Of a stretch of DNA of 20,657 nt, positions 1 to 6,579 are shown piece after piece (the first letter of the stretch is position 1; every line of letters starts with the position of its first letter). The notes under the pieces were generated by a model. That model saw only the letters and a program-made list of their open reading frames with translations. It was not told the origin of the DNA and ran no database searches. A program made the position numbers and the translations under genes. Where the stretch lies: positions 1 through 20,657 of the forward strand of contig CAKOLN010000016.1 of NCBI GenBank assembly GCA_934096075.1, written 5' to 3'. The stretch comes from an uncultured Bacilli bacterium. Its GTDB lineage: Bacteria; Bacillota_I; Bacilli_A; RF39; UBA660.

Positions 1-2
1 AT

Positions 3-1112
3 TGTACAGGAGGAACACTAACAGATAATACACTAACAATAACTAATATAAGAAAAAATATAACATGTGAAGTAACACTACAAGAGGATGGACCATTCAA
101 ATCAGGTACACTAGCAGCACAAATACTAATAGATAATCCAACGGTAAGTGAAAGAACAGACTTTAGTGTAACCAACACAGCAACAACAACAGGAACAATA
201 TATCAAACAAATAAAACAGAAGATGGAAGTACAGTATACTACTATTCAGGAAATACCACAAATAACTGGGTTAAATTCGGAGGATTCTATTGGAGAATAA
301 TAAGAACAAATGAAGATAAAAGTGTAAAATTGTTATATTCAGGCACAAGTCATGATACAACTTCGGCTTATATTGGAACATCAGCATATAATGGTACACA
401 ATGGGGCTCAGAGTACGCAGGGTATATGTATGGAACAAGTGGTTCATTAGAAAATAACAGAACTAATACAAATGATAGTATTATTAAAAAAAATATAGAT
501 ACATGGTATCAAAATAATTTACTAACAAACTATGATAAATATATAAGCAAAACTGCAATTTATTGTAATGATAGAAGTATAGGACAAACAGCAGTAAATC
601 AATCTATGTATGGTGGCTATGTAAGATTATTTACAAGAAAAAAACCATCATATATGTGTGGAGCAAATACAAGTAATGGATTATTTGAAAGTGCACAAGC
701 AGTAGAAGATAAATTTAGTGCAAGTACAACAAATGGAGGAAATGGAAAACTGACTTATCCAATAGCACTAATGACAGCAGATGAAATTGCATTCGCAGGA
801 GGAGTTTATAGAATAGAACTATCTAGTCCATATACATGGTATTATACAAATAGTGTAAACAATTCGATAACCGATGCTAACGCTTGGTGGTTGCTTTCTC
901 CTTGGAGGAATGATACTAGTTACCTATATGTGTTTGGTGTCGGTGGTTCCAACAGTTCGGGAAAGCTGGGTGCCAATGATAAATGGACTTCATTGTATGT
1001 TCGTCCAACAATAAGTTTAAAAGCATGTGTTAAATACTCAAGAGGTGATGGTACACCATCTAGTCCATATGAAGTTAAAATAAGTGATGCATGCGCTAGT
1101 GCCGAAAATTAG
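3..1112 (+). CDS. 5'-truncated modular surface protein, paralogue 1
   Basis: The reading frame is open from the first bases of the window, so the gene starts upstream; the ttg at 330 is internal. The visible part is 369 residues. It begins with the end of a two-cysteine beta-type domain (CTGG...ITCEVTL), then a family linker (DNPTVSERTDFS, YYYSGNTTNNWVKF), then the C-terminal domain with YWRIIRTNED, AIYCNDRS, TYPIALMTADE, FAGG, WWLLSP, VRPTISL and a final CASAEN. The same blocks end the proteins at 4061, 6580 and 9389. The domain resembles uncharacterised DUF6273-like or C-type-lectin-like bacterial domains; that is my inference from motif shape. Unlike its paralogues it lacks the loop between WVKFG and YWRII. 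Codons 876-1007 are strikingly A-poor. Location is probably extracellular, but the N-terminus is not visible. Family membership is certain; function is unknown. Confidence 0.85.
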   Translation, partial: CTGGTLTDNTLTITNIRKNITCEVTLQEDGPFKSGTLAAQILIDNPTVSERTDFSVTNTATTTGTIYQTNKTEDGSTVYYYSGNTTNNWVKFGGFYWRIIRTNEDKSVKLLYSGTSHDTTSAYIGTSAYNGTQWGSEYAGYMYGTSGSLENNRTNTNDSIIKKNIDTWYQNNLLTNYDKYISKTAIYCNDRSIGQTAVNQSMYGGYVRLFTRKKPSYMCGANTSNGLFESAQAVEDKFSASTTNGGNGKLTYPIALMTADEIAFAGGVYRIELSSPYTWYYTNSVNNSITDANAWWLLSPWRNDTSYLYVFGVGGSNSSGKLGANDKWTSLYVRPTISLKACVKYSRGDGTPSSPYEVKISDACASAEN

Positions 1113-1122
1113 GTGATATATG

Positions 1123-1341
1123 ATGACAGAAAATGAACTTAAAATTATAATAGGGAATAATGTAAAGAAATATAGAAAAGAAAAGGGATTAACTCAAAAA
1201 GAGTTAGCAAGTTTAATTGGAGTAACAACACCACTTTTAGGTGCACTTGAAAGTAAAAATATAATACAAGGAATAAGTGTATATACACTATATAAAATAA
1301 GTAAAGTTTTAAAAGTATCAATTGAAAAGTTTTTTGAATGA
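1123..1341 (+). CDS. Small Xre-type HTH regulator
   Basis: A 72-residue protein made almost entirely of one helix-turn-helix domain of the Xre/Cro type: KYRKEKGLTQKELASLIGV, then a recognition helix (TTPLLGALESK) and the usual tail KISKVLKVSIEKFF. Two adjacent ATGs exist at 1120 and 1123. The ribosome site AGGTGAT (1111-1117) overlaps the stop codon of the surface gene and is better spaced for 1123. With only 7 to 10 bases between the genes and no terminator, it is probably co-transcribed and translationally coupled with surface paralogue 1, so it may regulate that locus. That role is inference. The gene ends in TGA, evidence that TGA is a stop here. Confidence 0.88.
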   Translation: MTENELKIIIGNNVKKYRKEKGLTQKELASLIGVTTPLLGALESKNIIQGISVYTLYKISKVLKVSIEKFFE

Positions 1342-1346
1342 CTAAT

Positions 1347-1375
1347 TTGACAATTGTATAATAAAATGGTACAAT
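1347..1375 (+). promoter_or_regulatory. Sigma-A-type promoter for the gene at 1397
   Basis: TTGACA (1347-1352), a 17-base spacer and TACAAT (1370-1375). The gene start is at 1397 with AGGGGGAT as ribosome site. Confidence 0.8.
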
Positions 1376-1396
1376 GTAAATAGCTAGGGGGATAGT

Positions 1397-2164
1397 ATGA
1401 ATAAAAAAGAAATCAGTAGATACACGTTAGGAATTATTGAAGGAGTAGAAACAAGAACTATAAAAAATCAATTTGAATTAGGAGCTTTATATGAAAAAAT
1501 TCAAAAATATAACAGCAATCCTAAAAATCCATACTTCTTAGGTAAAATAAGAATATTTGGTAACGGAATAATAGAATTTAAAAAATATAGAAAAATTACT
1601 GAACCATCTACTTTAGAAAAGTTAGATATGTTAACAACAATGTATAAAAGTGATTATGACTTAAAAAAGGTCTATAGTATTAATACCAAGACTCCACATA
1701 AGTTAGAAATACTTTATAGATTTAACAAAGATATTAGAACATTACCTGTAATATATAAAGAATCTAAATCATATATTGATAGAAATTTCTTAAAACAATA
1801 TATAAATAATATGTTTATAGTTACGCCAGAACTTTTATCAAGTATATTAGATAATGATCAAATACAATATGCTTGTAGAACAAATATAGAAGAATATGAA
1901 TCATTATTTGCTCTAAGAGAACAATTACTATATAATCCTAATGCTGATATTACTAGATTCAGTAGATTCTATTCAACTTTCATAACACAAGGTGGTAAAT
2001 TTAATTACTTTAATTTTAGATTATTAGGAGTTGAATTTATGAATCAAGATAATCAAAAATTTAAACAAGAAGAAACACCAGAACAATTAATTATGAGTGA
2101 ATTAGAAAAACTTAATGCTAGAGAAGATTATGAGGATGCAAAATTAAAATTAACTGAGTACTAA
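1397..2164 (+). CDS. Hypothetical protein, 255 residues, unrecognised
   Basis: I do not recognise this family. The product is soluble, has no signal peptide, membrane segment or cysteine cluster, and is rich in Lys, Tyr, Asn and Glu. The C-terminal 30 or so residues (from about QEETPEQL) look helical and charged, possibly a short coiled coil. The start is well supported: a strong AGGGGGAT ribosome site lies 5 bases before the ATG, and a consensus promoter is just upstream. A hairpin terminator follows directly after the stop, so it appears to be a single-gene transcription unit. Base composition and codon use match the backbone genes rather than the surface genes. Confidence 0.8.
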   Translation: MNKKEISRYTLGIIEGVETRTIKNQFELGALYEKIQKYNSNPKNPYFLGKIRIFGNGIIEFKKYRKITEPSTLEKLDMLTTMYKSDYDLKKVYSINTKTPHKLEILYRFNKDIRTLPVIYKESKSYIDRNFLKQYINNMFIVTPELLSSILDNDQIQYACRTNIEEYESLFALREQLLYNPNADITRFSRFYSTFITQGGKFNYFNFRLLGVEFMNQDNQKFKQEETPEQLIMSELEKLNAREDYEDAKLKLTEY

Positions 2165-2193
2165 AAAACGACAAAAATCTTGTCGTTTTTTTT
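2163..2193 (+). terminator. Rho-independent terminator after the gene at 1397
   Basis: Arms AAAAAACGACAA (2163-2174) and TTGTCGTTTTTT (2180-2191) are perfectly complementary around a 5-base loop and end in a T run. The hairpin starts at the stop codon and lies 25 to 50 bases before the spoIIGA start. Confidence 0.85.
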
Positions 2194-2215
2194 ATATAAT
2201 AAGTTTGGTGATTAT

Positions 2216-3004
2216 ATGAAAATATATATTGACCTTGTATTGTTTCTTAATTTTGCATTTGATTTTATAATATTAATAACAACCTCTATTCTTCTAAAAA
2301 GAAATACAAAACTAATAAGAATATTTATAGGTTCCATAATAGGAAGTATAACTATAATTGTATTATTTATTCCATTTACAACAATATCCTTATTTATAAT
2401 GAAATTAATATTAAGTATAGTAATAATATTAGCAACATTTGGATACAAAGATATAAAATATACTTTAAATAACTTATTCTATTTTTATATTAGTAGCATA
2501 TTATTAGGAGGATTTATGTATTACTTAAATATAGAATTTAGTTATAAAAATATGGGTATAGTATTTTTTCATAAAGGAATAGGAAGTAATTACATATTCA
2601 TAATGTTATTTGCACCTATAATATTATATATATATGGTAAAATGATGAAAAAATATAAACAAGAAATATCTATTACTCATAAAGTAGATGTCTATATAAA
2701 TGGTAAAATAATAAAATTAAATGGAATAATGGATACTGGTAATACTTTATTAGATCCATACAAAAGAAGAAAGATAATAATAGTATATAATAAAGAATTA
2801 AAAAAATTATCTAATCAAAATTGTTTCTTCTTAGTACCGATAGAATCAGTAAATAATAGTGTACTTCTTAAATGTATAAAAGTAGATAAAGTCTATATAG
2901 AAGGTATAGGTATTAGAAATGATGTAATTGTAGGTTTATCAAATGAAAAAATAAAAAGAAATGGTATAAATTGTATTTTAAATTATTTATTAATGGAGGG
3001 ATAA
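2216..3004 (+). CDS. spoIIGA: SpoIIGA, pro-sigma-E processing aspartyl protease
   Basis: This membrane protease removes the pro-sequence of sigma-E in the mother cell at the sporulation septum. About five hydrophobic segments span residues 1-140 (MKIYIDLVLFLNFAFDF is a typical start), followed by a soluble C-terminal domain with the aspartyl-protease signature MDTGN at residues 172-176 (D173 is the expected catalytic Asp) and NTLLDPY. The product is 262 residues, somewhat shorter than the Bacillus protein. The ATG at 2216 is chosen because GGTGATT lies just before it; an upstream ttg at 2180 lies inside the preceding terminator. sigE follows after 2 bases, the classical arrangement of protease and substrate. 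No convincing promoter was found in the 51-base gap. Confidence 0.95.
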   Translation: MKIYIDLVLFLNFAFDFIILITTSILLKRNTKLIRIFIGSIIGSITIIVLFIPFTTISLFIMKLILSIVIILATFGYKDIKYTLNNLFYFYISSILLGGFMYYLNIEFSYKNMGIVFFHKGIGSNYIFIMLFAPIILYIYGKMMKKYKQEISITHKVDVYINGKIIKLNGIMDTGNTLLDPYKRRKIIIVYNKELKKLSNQNCFFLVPIESVNNSVLLKCIKVDKVYIEGIGIRNDVIVGLSNEKIKRNGINCILNYLLMEG

Positions 3005-3006
3005 AA

Positions 3007-3693
3007 ATGAAAATATTAGAATTAATAAGAAAGTTATTTATAGGAGATAATAAATGTTTTTACTTAGGTAGTACAGATATATTACCACCACCTTTAGAAA
3101 AAGAGATAGAAGAAGACCTAGTAACTAAAAGTAATAATGGAGATCTACTAGCAAGAAATAAATTAATTGAACATAATTTAAGATTAGTAGTATTTTTAGC
3201 TAAAAAATATGATAATACTATGTATGATTTAGAAGATTTAGTTAGTATAGGTACAATTGGACTTATTAAAGGTGTAAAAACTTATAAATTAGATAAAAAT
3301 ATAAAATTAGCTACCTATGCTAGTAGATGTATAGATAATGAAATATTAATGTTTTTAAGAAAGAATAAAAGAAGAAAAGTAGAGGTAAGTTTTGAAGATT
3401 CAATAAATTTAGATAGTGATGGAAATGAATTACATTTAGAAGATGTATTAGGTACAGAAGATAATATTGTAGAAAAATCTTATGAGGATGAAGTTGATAA
3501 AATAATACTTGCCAAAGAGATAGAAAAACTTAATAAAAGAGATAAAGAAATATTAACTTTAAGATATGGACTTAATAATACAGATGAATATACACAAAAA
3601 GAAGTAGCGGATATGTTAGGAATAAGTCAAAGTTATATATCTAGAATTGAAAAAAAGGCAATAAAAAAACTAAAGGAATTAATGGAAGTATAA
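3007..3693 (+). CDS. sigE: Pro-sigma-E, early mother-cell sporulation sigma factor
   Basis: An RNA polymerase sigma-70 family factor for early mother-cell transcription. Diagnostic stretches are YLGSTDILPPPLEKE near the N-terminus, LRLVVFLAKKYDN and DLVSIGTIGLIKGVKTY (region 2), LATYASRCIDNEILMFLR, and the region 4 helix-turn-helix TQKEVADMLGISQSYISR. The ATG at 3007 is preceded by GGAGGG lying in the end of spoIIGA; an in-frame ATG at 2971 is inside spoIIGA and is not used. The 228-residue product begins with a short pro-sequence (MKILELIRKLFIGDNKCF) before the Tyr that aligns with the mature N-terminus of the Bacillus protein. It should be inactive until cut by SpoIIGA. The last codons form one arm of a terminator. 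Confidence 0.97.
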   Translation: MKILELIRKLFIGDNKCFYLGSTDILPPPLEKEIEEDLVTKSNNGDLLARNKLIEHNLRLVVFLAKKYDNTMYDLEDLVSIGTIGLIKGVKTYKLDKNIKLATYASRCIDNEILMFLRKNKRRKVEVSFEDSINLDSDGNELHLEDVLGTEDNIVEKSYEDEVDKIILAKEIEKLNKRDKEILTLRYGLNNTDEYTQKEVADMLGISQSYISRIEKKAIKKLKELMEV

Positions 3694-3710
3694 TTATCCT
3701 TTAGTTTTTT
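3664..3710. terminator. Bidirectional terminator between sigE and the convergent Xre gene
   Basis: Perfect 14-base arms AAAAAACTAAAGGA (3664-3677) and TCCTTTAGTTTTTT (3697-3710). One arm is coding in the last codons of sigE, the other in the last codons of the minus-strand regulator. A-run and T-run flanks allow function on both strands. Confidence 0.85.
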
Positions 3711-3946
3711 ACTAAGTATTTTTCATCAACATTACTTTTATTATAAGGCTTTCTTATATCAGTTCTAAATAAAATATAATCTATACTAGTATTATAGAAA
3801 TCAGCTAGCTTTTTTAACACATCAGTAGGAATATCATTAGTACCTACTTCATATTTAGAATAACCAGTTTGACTCATATTTAAATAATTAGCTACATCTC
3901 TTTGATATAAATCTTTTTCTTCTCTTAAATCTTTTAATCTATTCAT
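3701..3946 (-). CDS. Xre-type HTH regulator
   Basis: An 81-residue DNA-binding protein of the Xre/Cro class: MNRLKDLREEKDLYQRDVA, NYLNMSQTGYSKYE as the helix-turn-helix, and PTDVLKKLADFYNTSIDYIL as the typical fifth helix (phage-repressor fold). A short tail (KPYNKSNVDEKYLVKN) follows. The start at 3946 is preferred over a GTG at 3955, because GTGAT there looks like the ribosome site. It converges on sigE and shares the terminator. It is divergent from the surface gene at 4061, so the 114-base gap could hold its operator; regulation of the surface operon is a reasonable guess but not shown. Confidence 0.88.
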   Translation of the reverse strand: MNRLKDLREEKDLYQRDVANYLNMSQTGYSKYEVGTNDIPTDVLKKLADFYNTSIDYILFRTDIRKPYNKSNVDEKYLVKN

Positions 3947-3987
3947 AAATATCACATAAAAAGGATAACATAATATGAAATGGGTTA

Positions 3988-4016
3988 TTGACTGATAGTC
4001 TAAAATAGGTTATACT
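3988..4016 (+). promoter_or_regulatory. Sigma-A-type promoter of the surface-protein operon
   Basis: TTGACT (3988-3993), 17-base spacer, TATACT (4011-4016), 45 to 54 bases before the gene start. The same two hexamers and spacing recur at 9311-9339. Confidence 0.78.
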
Positions 4017-4060
4017 TTAAGTATAAAAATAATAATAATAAGAGATAATAGGAGTAAAAG

Positions 4061-6565
4061 GTGATAAAAGTGAAGATTAAGAAATATAAGTATCCAATAT
4101 TAACTATAGTTTTAGTATGTGTAATTTTATCATCGTTTATGCTATTTAAAAAGCCTAAATATTCATTAAGTAAACTAGAGAGTAAAGGAATTATAAGCTA
4201 TACTATAGATGGAGCATCGGCTACTGAAAAGCCTAGTAAAAATAGCGGATATGTTGTAAATACCATTACATGTGCTAATGGTAGTAATTTAGTATGGGAT
4301 AATGATAATTGGTTGGTTGAGATAGTTTCTCTTGAAAGTTATGATAATTGTTTAATTGATTTTACTAAAGATTTAAGTAAATCAGGTACTAGAGTAACTT
4401 TAATTAAAGGAGATAATACAGAAATAACAGAAAATTATAAAGATGAAATAACTTTTGAATATAATGGTACAGATGGTTCTGATGGAAGTGTACAAACTTT
4501 TACTGCACCTGCAACAGGAGATTATACACTTGAAGCATGGGGTGGTCAAGGAGGAAATGGATATATTTCTGCTTCATCTACTTTAGCTGGAGCATATGGT
4601 GGATATTCTAAAGGAACTGTTTCTTTAAATGCAGGAGATATATTATACATTTATGTTGGTGGTAAAGGAAAGGATGGAGATTCAACTACCACTGCAAAAA
4701 CAGGTGGCTATAATGGTGGAGGAAATGGGTCTGGAAATGGTAAAGGTGGCGCTGGTGGAGGTTCAACTCATATTGCTACTACAGAAGGCTTACTTTCTAC
4801 TTTATCATCTTCAACAACAAACATTTTGTTAGTGGCTGGAGGCGGTGGAGGTTCTGCAGGTTACACTGGATATAAAGGTGGTAATGGTGGAGGAACCTCT
4901 GGAACGGCAGGAACATCGAGTTCAACAAGGTATGCCGCTGGTGCTGGAACACAAACATCTGGTGGAGCGGGAGCTGGATATAATACCAAATCTGCCGGTG
5001 ATAGTGGAACTTTCGGAAAAGGCGGTAACGCACATAATTATAATTCCGCTGTTAACTATTCAGGAGGAGGTGGATCTGGTTATTATGGTGGCGGAGGTGG
5101 CGGCTATAGAAGCGGTACAGCCAAAGGTGGTAAAGATGATTACAGATATACTTCTGGTGGAGGTGGAGGCTCTAGTTTTATAAAAACTTCACTGACTAAT
5201 ACTTATACATCATCTCAAACTAGTTATACAGGAAATGGAAAAGCGATTATATCTTACGATATAACTAATGTTGAAACAATATTTCCCTCAAAAGTCAATA
5301 TGGTATTGGACACAACAAGTAAAACAACAACCTATGGCGGTACTGTAACATATTATTTAAAAGATAATGCGAAATTTTATAGAATAGACAATTGTCCTAA
5401 TGCAATTATTAAAGATAACAAAATTATTTTTGAAAATGTAACAGAGAATATTACATGTACTATTATTGGAAAAAGTAGTAGTGTTTCAGAAGGAGGCCTT
5501 GTAACACAAATATTAAAAGACAATCCAACAATAAGTAAAAGAACAGATTTCAGTACAACAAATTCAGCAATAACAACAGGAACAATATATCAAACAATTC
5601 AAACAGAAAACGGAAGCATGGTGTACTACTATTCTGGATCAACAACCAACAATTGGGTAAAATTTGGAAAATACACTCAAGACGATACATCAAGTAACAG
5701 TTTATGGAAATCAGGAGATGATATGTATTGGAGAATAATAAGAACAAATGAAGATGGAAGTATAAGGTTATTATATTCAGGAACAAGTCCTGATACAACG
5801 ACTGGTTATATTGGAAGTTCAAAATACAATACAATTTATACTGACCCAATGTATGTAGGATATATGTATGGGACAAGTGGAACTTTAGCAAAGAATAGAG
5901 CAAATACAAATGATAGTACAATAAAAACAACAATAGATACTTGGTATCAAAATAGTTTGTTTACTAATTATGATAAATATATAAGCAAAACTGCAATATA
6001 TTGCAATGATAGAAGTATAGGAAGTGGTTCATATTCGACAAGTGATGATTTCTATTTTGGTGCATGGACAAGATTGAAAACAAATAAAACACCAACATAT
6101 AAATGTGGGGGAGATGGAAATGGTGGCTTATTTGCAAGCTCACAAGCAATTGCTGATAAATTTAGTGCAAGTACTGAAGGTGGAGGAAACGGACAACTAA
6201 CATATCCAATAGCAATGATGACCGCTGATGAAATATCTTTCGCAGGAGGAATGTTTGGAGGATATTTAGTTAGTCCAAATTATGCATGGTATTATTCAAA
6301 TAGTGCAGTAAGCATGTCTATAACGGGAACAGGCGACTGGAGATTACTTACTCCTTGTAGTTGGAGTAATACGCTTTCAAGTGTGTTATTTGTTAGTGGT
6401 ACCGATGACATAGGATACATGGTTGGTACTAATGTAACTCATTTAAAAGTGATACGCCCAGTTATAAGCTTAAAAGCATGTACTAAATATTCATCAGGTG
6501 ATGGAACTGCTAATAGCCCTTATACTGTAACAATAGATGAAGAATGTTCTAGTGCTGAGAATTAA
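4061..6565 (+). CDS. Modular surface protein with glycine-rich domain, paralogue 2
   Basis: An 834-residue protein. Basic N-terminus and one membrane segment (about residues 11-29, YPILTIVLVCVILSSFMLF), then a two-cysteine domain (about 40-100: GISYTIDGAS, ITCANGS, NCLIDF). A long glycine-rich domain (about 130-397: FTAPATGDYTLEAWGGQGG, LLVAGGGGGS, final GNGKAIISYD) has the layout of the Gly_rich family related to ALK/LTK receptors. A second two-cysteine beta-type domain (about 405-475) and the family linker follow, then the C-terminal domain with YWRIIRTNEDGS, AIYCNDRS, TYPIAMMTADEISFAGG, IRPVISL and terminal CSSAEN. No LPXTG signal is visible, so the N-terminal segment is the likely anchor. 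GTG starts at 4061 and 4070 are both possible; 4061 gives MIK like the paralogues, while AGGTGAT favours 4070. First gene of an operon with 6580. Confidence 0.88.
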   Translation: MIKVKIKKYKYPILTIVLVCVILSSFMLFKKPKYSLSKLESKGIISYTIDGASATEKPSKNSGYVVNTITCANGSNLVWDNDNWLVEIVSLESYDNCLIDFTKDLSKSGTRVTLIKGDNTEITENYKDEITFEYNGTDGSDGSVQTFTAPATGDYTLEAWGGQGGNGYISASSTLAGAYGGYSKGTVSLNAGDILYIYVGGKGKDGDSTTTAKTGGYNGGGNGSGNGKGGAGGGSTHIATTEGLLSTLSSSTTNILLVAGGGGGSAGYTGYKGGNGGGTSGTAGTSSSTRYAAGAGTQTSGGAGAGYNTKSAGDSGTFGKGGNAHNYNSAVNYSGGGGSGYYGGGGGGYRSGTAKGGKDDYRYTSGGGGGSSFIKTSLTNTYTSSQTSYTGNGKAIISYDITNVETIFPSKVNMVLDTTSKTTTYGGTVTYYLKDNAKFYRIDNCPNAIIKDNKIIFENVTENITCTIIGKSSSVSEGGLVTQILKDNPTISKRTDFSTTNSAITTGTIYQTIQTENGSMVYYYSGSTTNNWVKFGKYTQDDTSSNSLWKSGDDMYWRIIRTNEDGSIRLLYSGTSPDTTTGYIGSSKYNTIYTDPMYVGYMYGTSGTLAKNRANTNDSTIKTTIDTWYQNSLFTNYDKYISKTAIYCNDRSIGSGSYSTSDDFYFGAWTRLKTNKTPTYKCGGDGNGGLFASSQAIADKFSASTEGGGNGQLTYPIAMMTADEISFAGGMFGGYLVSPNYAWYYSNSAVSMSITGTGDWRLLTPCSWSNTLSSVLFVSGTDDIGYMVGTNVTHLKVIRPVISLKACTKYSSGDGTANSPYTVTIDEECSSAEN
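5723..5799 (+). repeat. 77-base near-identical repeat shared by paralogues 2 and 4
   Basis: Positions 5723-5799 and 10994-11070 match at 75 of 77 bases by direct comparison. They encode the YWRIIRTNEDGSIRLLYSG block. Paralogues 1 and 3 carry more diverged versions, near 284-360 and 8408-8484. The identity is enough to serve as a recombination track. Confidence 0.9.
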
Positions 6566-6579
6566 AGAGGTGAGTAATA

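Noticed and set aside
330..1112. ttg at 330 as the real start of the first surface protein
   Set aside because: The frame is open and clearly homologous upstream to position 3, and there is no ribosome site before 330.
4850..5170. Glycine-rich repeats as a CRISPR array or tandem DNA repeat
   Set aside because: The units are irregular, coding and without spacers; the pattern is explained by GG-rich protein sequence.
4629..5183. Open frames of 67 and 112 codons on the plus strand, and one of 78 on the minus strand, inside the glycine-rich domain
   Set aside because: They are frame shadows of the GGN-rich repeat DNA of the surface gene. They have no ribosome sites and unnatural composition.
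5550..5933. 127-codon open frame on the minus strand of paralogue 2
   Set aside because: Leu/Tyr/His-rich shadow of the conserved block. The equivalent frame appears antisense to paralogue 3 (8306-8506) for the same reason, and no start signals are present.
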